Part shown: positions 16,987 through 23,478 of the stretch, piece by piece
Position numbering within the stretch: position 1 is the first letter of the stretch
Layout: each line of letters starts with the position of its first letter
Origin: an uncultured bacterium
GTDB lineage: Bacteria; Actinomycetota; Coriobacteriia; Coriobacteriales; Coriobacteriaceae
Length of the DNA: 64,000 bases
Direction: 5' to 3'
NCBI GenBank assembly: GCA_905215385.1
Contig: CAJMPY010000010.1
Span: 21,262-85,261 of the forward strand
Made by a program: the position numbers and the translations under genes
The notes under the pieces: generated by a model
What the model was told of the DNA's origin: nothing
What the model saw: the letters and a program-made list of their open reading frames with translations, nothing else
The model's database searches: none

Positions 16987-17405
16987 GAGCCGACGCTGCG
17001 ACTGGGGAGGCCGGGGCTATCCGTCTTCTTGCTGCGGGTGCCTGGGGCGGGGTTCGGCGTGCATTTTTGGGAATATTCAGTGCCCGAGGGGGCTGCATAC
17101 CGGATTCTGGGCGAAAGGCAGGCGCCGCGGGCAGCAACCTGTGGAAAATGAGCGGTCCTCGGGGCGTTGGGGGTGCGAAATCGGGACATTCGGCGCGGTT
17201 TCGCGCGCCCGTTCTTGCGCCTGTGGGCCCCGGATGCTGAATATTCCGGAATTTGCACGGCGCCCCCAGGGGTACCTGTGGGCGGAAAGCGACCGACCCA
17301 CCGAAATATGCAATCGGCGGGTCGGTTTATGCATATATCCGATTGCGGACGCGTCGGCAGCACCTCAGAACCTGAATCCCTAAACATGTCCCTTCTTGAT
17401 AGGTT
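16987..17405. other. Intergenic region without a supported gene
   Basis: About 420 bp between convergent genes. It starts with GCCGACGCTGC and a 46-bp segment (17001-17046) that recurs at 21410-21455. A hairpin at about 17299-17331 (GACCGACCC..GGGTCGGTT) may act as a terminator for either side. Open frames on both strands lack a Shine-Dalgarno and a recognisable product. Confidence 0.6.
17001..17046. repeat. 46-bp dispersed repeat, copy 1
   Basis: Matches 21410-21455 with about four substitutions (ACTGGGGAGGCCGGGGC... here, ACTGGGGAGGCCGAGGC... there; both contain GTCTTCTTGCTGCGGGTGC). Each copy lies just after the 3' end of a metabolic gene. Confidence 0.85.
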
Positions 17406-18791
17406 TTAGAGCTCCACGCTTTCGGCGCCGTTGATGGTTAGGTTGCGCTCGTAGAAGGCGGTGAGGGCGCGGATGGCGTACATCACGTCGCGCACGCCGC
17501 CGGTCTCGTAGCTCGAGTGCATGGCAAGCTGCGGCAGGCCCACGTCCACGGCATGCATGCTCGCCTGCATGTTCGACAGGTTGCCGAGCGTGGAGCCACC
17601 CGCCATATCGCTCTTGTTTGCGAAGGCCTGCGTGGGCACGTCGGCGTCATCGCAGATGGCCTGGAACACCGCGCGACTAAAGGCATCGGTGCAGTAGTGC
17701 TGGTTGGCGGCCTCCTTGATGACGATGCCGCCGTTGAGCACAACCTGGTTGCGGGCGTCGCACTTCTCGGCGTGGTTGGGGTGCACGGCATGCGCGTTGT
17801 CGCAGCTCACGAGCATCGAAGCGGCAAGCGCACGGTGGTACGACTCGTCGTCAAAGCCCAGCGAGCCGTTAATGCGGCGCAGTGCATCGGCCAAGAACGT
17901 CGACATGGCGCCCTGCTTGGTCTCGGAGCCAACCTCCTCATTATCAAAGCAGCAGAAGACCGAAACGTCGTGCGCGTTCTCGGCACCCAAAAATGCCTGC
18001 AGCGAGGTGTAGGCGCAGGCCAGGTCGTCGAGCTTGGGCGTCGAGATAAACTCGTCGGCCCAGCCCCAAATGCGCGCATCCTGACGATTGACCAGGAACA
18101 GATCGCGGCCCAAAATTTGCTCGGGCTCAACGTCCAGTTCGTCGGCGATCAGGGCGTCAAAATCTCCCTGCTTAAGGTCACCGGCGCTGATGAGCGGGCA
18201 CAGGTCGACGGCGCGATTGGGAGCAAAGCCCTCGTTAACGCCGCGGTTCATATGGATAGCAAGGCTCGGGATAATAGCGACCTCGCGCTCGGTGGCAAGC
18301 AGACGACTCTCGATACGGTCGCCCTCGCGTACCAACACGCGGCCCGCGAGTGCCAGCGGACGATCGAACCAGGTGTAGTCGATCATGCCGCCGTAGGCCT
18401 CGGTGTTCAGGCGCAGCGTCTCGCCCGCGCCGTCAAGCTCAGGCACGGCCTTGACCTTAAACGTCGGCGAATCGCTGTGCGACGCCGTGAGCTGAAAATG
18501 ATAGTCGCCGGCAACGCCGTCCTCGCCCCACGTAGCAGCCAGGTCCTCGCCCACCTTAAAGGCAACAACGCTCGAGGTATTGCGCTGCGTGTAATAACGC
18601 CCGCCTGGTTCGATGTCCCACGCCGCATTCTCGGGCAGGTAGGTAAAGCCCGCCTCGTCGAGCTCGGCCATAATGGTCGCCGCCGTATGGAACATGCTGG
18701 GGCATGCCTCGATAAAGTCGATAAGGTCGTTGGCGGCCTCGATATCGTCGGCCGTCACATGCACGCGCTCGGGCGTTTCCTGATCCGTCAT
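17406..18791 (-). CDS. M18 family aminopeptidase
   Basis: A 461-residue zinc aminopeptidase of the aspartyl-aminopeptidase (M18) family, which trims acidic or neutral N-terminal residues from peptides in the cytoplasm. Landmarks are TASHSDSPTFKVK (metal His and Asp region), the LNTEAYGGMIDYTWFDRPLALAGRV string, LDDLACAYTSLQAF, the catalytic Glu pair in CCFDNEEVGSETKQGA, SCDNAHAVHPNH, and GGSTLGNLSNMQASMHAVDVGLPQLAMHSSYE with the last metal His. The ATG at 18791 follows AGGGGAGAGC; an upstream extension of 37 codons looks non-coding. Confidence 0.92.
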   Translation of the reverse strand: MTDQETPERVHVTADDIEAANDLIDFIEACPSMFHTAATIMAELDEAGFTYLPENAAWDIEPGGRYYTQRNTSSVVAFKVGEDLAATWGEDGVAGDYHFQLTASHSDSPTFKVKAVPELDGAGETLRLNTEAYGGMIDYTWFDRPLALAGRVLVREGDRIESRLLATEREVAIIPSLAIHMNRGVNEGFAPNRAVDLCPLISAGDLKQGDFDALIADELDVEPEQILGRDLFLVNRQDARIWGWADEFISTPKLDDLACAYTSLQAFLGAENAHDVSVFCCFDNEEVGSETKQGAMSTFLADALRRINGSLGFDDESYHRALAASMLVSCDNAHAVHPNHAEKCDARNQVVLNGGIVIKEAANQHYCTDAFSRAVFQAICDDADVPTQAFANKSDMAGGSTLGNLSNMQASMHAVDVGLPQLAMHSSYETGGVRDVMYAIRALTAFYERNLTINGAESVEL

Positions 18792-18952
18792 GCTCTCCCC
18801 TTTCGCTGGGTTGATGGTCCCCTCCAGCATACCCCGCCACGCCAGTGCCGCACTCTTCATTCCGTGCTTAATTCCGCACCGCTCACCAAGTTGAGCCATC
18901 ATGCCCGCGCTCCTTTTGCGACAATTGCGCCAACAGGACGAGAGGAGCCGTC

Positions 18953-20038
18953 ATGAAGCCACGTAACATTGCCATCGCCTGCGGTGTCGCGGGAGCCGCC
19001 GTCGGCCTTGCCGCTGCCACCGGCATCGTTTACCGCAAGCAAATCAAGTCCGTCGCGTCGCTCAAACGCTTGACCGACTATGCGGATGGCTATGACCTGT
19101 ACGCAATCGACATCGCCTACGGCTACGATCTTGATCGCATCATCGCCGCTGGCGTGTGCGACGATCAGGCCTACATCGATGCCGTGGTGGCGCAGGTGCT
19201 GCCCGGTGCGCCGGCACATGTCCAGGCGCCCCAGTTTGCCTGCAGCGCTTTTGCCGCCGTAGATGCCGAAGGCCGCGTGCGCACCGGTCGCAATTACGAC
19301 TTTAAGGACGACACCTCGGTGCTGCTGGTGCGCAATCACCCACGCGGCGGCTATGCCTCCATCGGGTTTGCCGCCCTTAACAACCTGGGCGATAACACTC
19401 CGCTTGACTCCGTCGCCGGACGTGCCGCCGCACTCATGGGCCCGTTTACCCAGCTCGACGGTGTTAACAAATGCGGCGTGTCCATTGCCGTACTCACTCT
19501 GGATTCCAAGCCCTGTGACCAGGACACGCAACGCCCCGTCATCAACACTTCGCTCGCCATCCGTCTGGTGCTCGACCGCGCGGCCACCACGCAGGAGGCC
19601 GTCGACCTGCTTTCTGCCTACGACATGCACGCCATGGCCGGACGCGACTATCACTTCTTTATCAACGACGCCGCCGGTGACGCGCGGGTGGTGGAGTGGG
19701 ATCCGCGCGATCCCGACCGTGCATGCAAGGCGACGCCCGTACGCCAGGTCACGAACTTCTACGCCTGCTATGGCGACGAAGTGCTGCCCAACCAAAAGAA
19801 TGGCGAGCTGGGCCATGGCAAGGAGCGCGCCATCGCCATCGCCGATGTCCTCGACGCCCATACCGGCGCCCAAGACGAGGCAGTCGCTTGGAAGGCCCTA
19901 CGCGCTGCGGCGCAAGAGCCCAATCCGGAAGACATCACCAGCAACACGCAGTGGTCGGTCGTCTTCGACAACACCGAGCCCGCTGCCGCCATCACGCTGC
20001 GCCGCCACTGGGGCGACGTCGACGCCTTCGCGCTGTAA
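18953..20038 (+). CDS. Linear amide C-N hydrolase (choloylglycine hydrolase / C45-like Ntn hydrolase) with N-terminal membrane anchor
   Basis: A 361-residue protein. A hydrophobic N-terminal segment (IAIACGVAGAAVGLAAATGIVY) would anchor or export it. The Ntn-hydrolase core follows: FACSAFAAVDAEGRVRTGRNYDF, where Cys97 occupies the position of the catalytic Cys of bile-salt/penicillin-acylase-like hydrolases and Arg-Asn-Tyr-Asp matches their RNxDW strand. Later landmarks are GVSIAVLTLDSK and NTSLAIRLVLDRAATTQEAVDLL, both typical of the family. Activity on a specific acylated amino acid or bile salt cannot be read. The Cys is not at the very N-terminus, so processing or use of an internal Cys as in C45 proteins is required. 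GAGAGGAG precedes the ATG. Confidence 0.78.
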   Translation: MKPRNIAIACGVAGAAVGLAAATGIVYRKQIKSVASLKRLTDYADGYDLYAIDIAYGYDLDRIIAAGVCDDQAYIDAVVAQVLPGAPAHVQAPQFACSAFAAVDAEGRVRTGRNYDFKDDTSVLLVRNHPRGGYASIGFAALNNLGDNTPLDSVAGRAAALMGPFTQLDGVNKCGVSIAVLTLDSKPCDQDTQRPVINTSLAIRLVLDRAATTQEAVDLLSAYDMHAMAGRDYHFFINDAAGDARVVEWDPRDPDRACKATPVRQVTNFYACYGDEVLPNQKNGELGHGKERAIAIADVLDAHTGAQDEAVAWKALRAAAQEPNPEDITSNTQWSVVFDNTEPAAAITLRRHWGDVDAFAL

Positions 20039-20107
20039 GGAGCTGGCACCGTCGTCCTTACGCTCGCCTGACGTTGCTTACATTTCTATACGCTTGAGCT
20101 AACACGT

Positions 20108-20140
20108 TTTACCCCCGCATCAACAGTGTGCGGGGGTAAA
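20108..20140 (+). terminator. Terminator-like hairpin between the Ntn hydrolase and phosphofructokinase genes
   Basis: TTTACCCCCGCA and TGCGGGGGTAAA form a perfect 12-bp stem. It ends 38 bp before pfk. Without a T tract it could instead be a leader hairpin of pfk. Confidence 0.6.
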
Positions 20141-20178
20141 CTTATGCGCATGTTATAACTTGCCCGGAAGGATTCATC

Positions 20179-21258
20179 ATGCTCAGGATCGGTCTTCTTA
20201 CCAGTGGCGGCGACTGCCAGGCGCTCAACGCCACCATGCGCGGCATTGTCAAAACGCTTATGACCAATAGCAAAGAGCCTATCGAAATCTATGGTTTTGA
20301 GGATGGCTACCAGGGCCTTATCTACAGCAGGTTCCGCGTCATGACGCCCGCCGATTTTAGCGGCATCCTCACCCGCGGCGGCACCATCCTGGGCACGAGC
20401 CGCACGCCGTTCAAGCGCCTGGACATTCCCGAGGCCGACGGCGTCGAGAAGGTGCCCGCAATGGTCCACACCTATCATAAACTGCAGCTCGACTGCCTGT
20501 TTATGCTGGGCGGCAACGGATCCACCAAGACCGCCAACCGCCTGCGCGAAGAAGGCCTCAACGTTATCGCCCTGCCCAAGACCATCGATAACGACACCTG
20601 GGGCACCGAGTTGACGTTTGGCTTTACGAGCGCCATCGACGTCGCCACCAAGTGCATCGACGACATCCACACCACTGCCTCGAGTCACGGCCGCGTGTTT
20701 GTCATCGAGATCATGGGCCACAAGGTCGGTTGGATTCCGCTGTATGCCGGCGTCGCGGGCGGCGCGGACGTCATCTTGATTCCCGAGATCCCCTACGACA
20801 TGGACAACGTCATCAAGACCATCGAGCATCGCATGGAGACCGGCAGCCGCTTTACCATCGTAGCCGTCGCCGAGGGCGCTATCTCCAAGGAGGACGCAGC
20901 GCTGCCCAAGAAGGAGTACAAGAAAAAGCTCGCCGAGCGCACGAGTCCGTCGATCGTCTACGACATCGCCAAGGAGATCGAGGCCAAGACTGGTCGCGAG
21001 ACCCGCGTCGCCATCCCCGGCCACACGCAGCGCGGCGGCCAACCCGACGCCCAGGACCGCATCTTTGCGACCCAGTGCGGCGTCGAGGCGGCACTGGGGT
21101 GCCTACGCGGCGAGTTTGGCTACATGATTGCCCTGCGTGACGGCAAGATGTGCCACATGCCGCTCGAGGAGGTCGCCGGCAAGCTCAAGTTTGTCGACCC
21201 CCAGAGCGATCTGGTGCGCGAGGCCAAGGCGTTGGGCATCAGCTTCGGCGACGAATAG
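20179..21258 (+). CDS. 6-phosphofructokinase (group III-like, ATP or PPi donor uncertain)
   Basis: A 359-residue phosphofructokinase, the committing step of glycolysis. Landmarks: LTSGGDCQALNATMRG, the phosphoryl-donor loop GGNGSTKTA (111-115), LPKTIDNDTWGTE with the catalytic TIDND at 135-139, EIMGHKVGWIPLYAGVAGGAD, and PGHTQRGGQPDAQDR. E. coli ATP-dependent PFK has GGDGS and PGTIDND. Here the Gly at the position separating ATP (Gly) from PPi (Asp) enzymes is kept, the neighbouring Asp is Asn, and the Lys of PKTIDND is the residue found in PPi and actinobacterial-type PFKs. The best reading is an ATP-using group III enzyme. GGAAGGA precedes the ATG. Confidence 0.9.
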   Translation: MLRIGLLTSGGDCQALNATMRGIVKTLMTNSKEPIEIYGFEDGYQGLIYSRFRVMTPADFSGILTRGGTILGTSRTPFKRLDIPEADGVEKVPAMVHTYHKLQLDCLFMLGGNGSTKTANRLREEGLNVIALPKTIDNDTWGTELTFGFTSAIDVATKCIDDIHTTASSHGRVFVIEIMGHKVGWIPLYAGVAGGADVILIPEIPYDMDNVIKTIEHRMETGSRFTIVAVAEGAISKEDAALPKKEYKKKLAERTSPSIVYDIAKEIEAKTGRETRVAIPGHTQRGGQPDAQDRIFATQCGVEAALGCLRGEFGYMIALRDGKMCHMPLEEVAGKLKFVDPQSDLVREAKALGISFGDE

Positions 21259-21281
21259 CCTCGGCTGGAACTGCTCTCATC

Positions 21282-21402
21282 GGAGGACCCAGGACTTACC
21301 TCCCAAATCGTCCTCGGACATGTCAGGACCCCGCTGCGCGCTTCGCGCGGCGGGGTCCTTCCGTCCTGCGGAAAGATTTGGGAGGCAAGCCCTGGGACCT
21401 CC
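21282..21402. repeat. Nested palindrome with conserved internal loop, copy N1
   Basis: Outer arms are 21282-21309 and 21375-21402 (28 nt, 3 mismatches). Inner arms AGGACCCCGC / GCGGGGTCCT are at 21325-21334 and 21350-21359. On the minus strand the junctions read TTTCCGCAGGAC and GTCCGAGGACG, the family loop. Located after pfk. Confidence 0.9.
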
Positions 21403-21409
21403 TGCGGTA

Positions 21410-21455
21410 ACTGGGGAGGCCGAGGCTATTCGTCTTCTTGCTGCGGGTGCGTGGG
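21410..21455. repeat. 46-bp dispersed repeat, copy 2
   Basis: Second copy of the segment at 17001-17046, same orientation. It follows nested palindrome N1 by seven bases. Confidence 0.85.
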
Positions 21456-21651
21456 CTGAGATTTTGGGATGTTGCAGGCTCTTAGCTGAGAGCAGCACTG
21501 ACATTTGTCCTGAAATGGCTGGTCGTTAGGGGTTGCTACCGGTAGTTGCGGTAGGGTTGGGGCAGATTCTAACTAGAAATGGTGGTCGCCACCGGTTGTT
21601 CTCGGCATACTCGGCTCATTCGATTACGGTCACCACACGAAAGAAACCACC

Positions 21652-22590
21652 ATGGATCTTGCGATGGCACAGCGCCTCGTCGATCGCCGCAAAGCCGCTG
21701 GGCTTTCTCAAGAGGCACTTGCTGCACAGCTGGGCGTAAGCCGCCAGGCTGTCAGTAAATGGGAGCGCAGCGAATCCTCGCCCGATACCGATAACCTTAT
21801 TGCACTCGCCGCGCTGTATGGCGTGTCGCTGGATGAGCTGCTGTATGGGGAGGCGGTGGATAGCACTGATGACTCGCAAGCTGATGATGAGACACAGAAC
21901 AGCAACGCCGGCACCAAAGCTTCAGATAAGGCTGAAGAGGCTGAGGCTTCTGCCGAGCACGCCGATTGCGGCGACAAACCACTTGTCGATATTTCCCTCG
22001 CGCGCGGTATCCACGTCATTGATCCCAATAAAGGCGAAGAGGTCCATGTTGGCTGGAGTGGCATCCATGTGACCAACGAGCGCAAGGGCGAAGAGGTGCA
22101 TGTGGGGCCGGGCGGCGTGCATATCGATACGCTTGAGGACGATGGACATAGCGTGCGCACCAATGACGACGGCACCGTCACCATCGACGGTGAGACGTTT
22201 TCCAGCTGGAAGGAAGCACACGACAAGCTCGACCATCATGGCAAACATTTCCACACCAAGGTCGGTCGTGCGTGGAACAAGTTTCCCTTCCCCGCACTTG
22301 TCGCTCTCGCCTATCTGGTGCTCGGCATTGTCTACGGCACATGGGCTACGGGACTCTTCCTCGTCTTTTTGATTCCCGTCTATTACGCGCTTGGCGACTT
22401 TATCGACCAACGCCGCTTATCTAAGCTGATCGATGTCGTCTATTCAGTCAGTGCCGAGGCATGGTTCCTCTACATGTGGCTTTGCCTGGAGCAACCCCAT
22501 CCCGCCTGGGTAATACTCATCACCATCCCGGTCGTAAAAGCACTCATGCGTTGGTGCCGCAAACAATGGAAGCATCGCAAACAGGCCTAA
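21652..22590 (+). CDS. XRE-family regulator with repeat-containing middle and C-terminal membrane domain
   Basis: A 312-residue protein in three parts. Residues 1-70 are a Cro/C1 helix-turn-helix (AQRLVDRRKAAGLSQEALAAQLGVSRQAVSKWERSESSPDTDNL). Residues 70-200 are an acidic linker plus a duplicated motif, KGEEVHVGWSGIHV and KGEEVHVGPGGVHI, then TNDDGTVTIDGETF. The C-terminus has three or four hydrophobic segments (FPALVALAYLVLGIVYG, TGLFLVFLIPVYYALG, AWVILITIPVVKALM). This is the layout of membrane-tethered XRE regulators in Coriobacteria and Firmicutes; the trigger is unknown. The Shine-Dalgarno is weak (GAAAG). No partner gene is adjacent. Confidence 0.78.
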   Translation: MDLAMAQRLVDRRKAAGLSQEALAAQLGVSRQAVSKWERSESSPDTDNLIALAALYGVSLDELLYGEAVDSTDDSQADDETQNSNAGTKASDKAEEAEASAEHADCGDKPLVDISLARGIHVIDPNKGEEVHVGWSGIHVTNERKGEEVHVGPGGVHIDTLEDDGHSVRTNDDGTVTIDGETFSSWKEAHDKLDHHGKHFHTKVGRAWNKFPFPALVALAYLVLGIVYGTWATGLFLVFLIPVYYALGDFIDQRRLSKLIDVVYSVSAEAWFLYMWLCLEQPHPAWVILITIPVVKALMRWCRKQWKHRKQA

Positions 22591-23039
22591 ACCACCCCAA
22601 CCAGCCAGCGCCACTCATCCGACACCGCCCGCCCCTTCCAAGTTGCGGTGATATAGTTCCGGTTTTAGCCTTGAGTAGTCGAGTTTAGGAACTATTCCAC
22701 CGCAACTTACGAATGATCGGAGCGGCTACAGCACAAGCGTCGGCGTTCGTTTGATGGTCCGCCACGAAAAGGGGCCATCTACTACGTTTAACTCGATGGG
22801 GCCAACCATGACCGCCTTTTCCGAAAATTGGCAAGCCCTCTACCTGCGCTTTTAATTTCATAATCTTTGTCATGGTCGAGAATGTGGTAGCAAACGTAGT
22901 AGATAGGCCCGTTTTGTGGCATACGACCCATTCAAGCCCAATCTCGAAGGCTAAAGAGAGCCTCTCATCCACGCCTGGGAGCGAAAACCAAATAGAATGA
23001 AAGGCAAATGGAAAAGCCCGTTTAACGAGCGGAGGACAT
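22591..23039. other. Intergenic region holding two inverted repeats, no supported gene
   Basis: Contains a 21-nt imperfect hairpin (22640-22660 with 22688-22708, arms AAGTTGCGGTGATATAGTTC and near-complement), which could terminate the XRE gene, and a long imperfect inverted repeat (22757-22927, listed separately). A 95-codon leftward open frame (22685-22972) lies across the second repeat and has no ribosome site. Confidence 0.6.
22757..22927. repeat. Long imperfect inverted repeat (171 bp)
   Basis: Left arm 22757-22789 and right arm 22892-22927 share ATCTACTACGTTT / AAACGTAGTAGAT and flanking CCACGAAAA / TTTTGTGG. Inner strings ACCATGACCG and TCATGGTCGAG are also complementary, so the element folds as nested stems. 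Confidence 0.75.
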
Positions 23040-23360
23040 ATGCGCGACGTAGCCGAAAGCGACTGGAAGCTGTTTAAGAAAATGCTTCCTCAATGGCAAG
23101 AACGTTATATGGAAAAGCTCATCGGCCAGTACGTTGAGATACTGAACGGCGACAGTGAAGCGTCCAGTAGATTTTGGGCACTAGAAGAGCGCCTCAATAG
23201 AGACAAGCTGTCCTCAGGCGTAATTGCAAACGACATTCGCCGCAGCACAATGCACCGCGAGATAGCCAATTTGCTTATCGACGGCGTGATCACCCTTGAC
23301 GACCTTGACGGTTTTACCGAGGACATTAAGAGCTATGCGCAACACTGGATTGGCCAGTAA
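23040..23360 (+). CDS. Conserved small protein of unknown function
   Basis: A 106-residue soluble, mostly helical protein beginning MRDVAESDWKLFKKMLPQWQERYMEKL and containing FWALEERLNRDK and IDGVITLDDLDGFTEDI. The pattern matches a common short hypothetical family in anaerobic Firmicutes and Actinobacteria (sometimes labelled 'multidrug transporter' without support); this is from memory of the family, and no domain is identifiable. GGAGG lies five bases before the ATG. A hairpin terminator follows. Confidence 0.7.
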   Translation: MRDVAESDWKLFKKMLPQWQERYMEKLIGQYVEILNGDSEASSRFWALEERLNRDKLSSGVIANDIRRSTMHREIANLLIDGVITLDDLDGFTEDIKSYAQHWIGQ

Positions 23361-23397
23361 GAGCACTGAACGACAGACATCCCCAGCAAAACGGACC

Positions 23398-23432
23398 AAA
23401 CGCCGGGCCACCTAATGGTTGTCCGGCGTTTG
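23398..23432 (+). terminator. Terminator-like hairpin after the small conserved gene
   Basis: AAACGCCGGGCC and GTCCGGCGTTT pair across ACCTAATGGTT. It joins directly to the dispersed repeat that follows. Confidence 0.6.
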
Positions 23433-23478
23433 CCCAGATAAAACCTGTCAAAATAAACCTGTCCCTTTTTGGCAGGTT
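23430..23478 (+). repeat. Dispersed CCTGTCCCTTTTTGG palindrome, copy 2
   Basis: TGCCCAGATAAAACCTGTC, AAAATAAACCTGTCCC and TTTTTGGCAGGTT. The right end reaches into the last codons of the permease gene at 23477 (opposite strand), which ends inside or against the element. Confidence 0.85.

Noticed and set aside
22685..22972. 95-codon minus-strand frame in the gap before 23040
   Set aside because: It is built over both arms of an inverted repeat and has no ribosome site or family resemblance.
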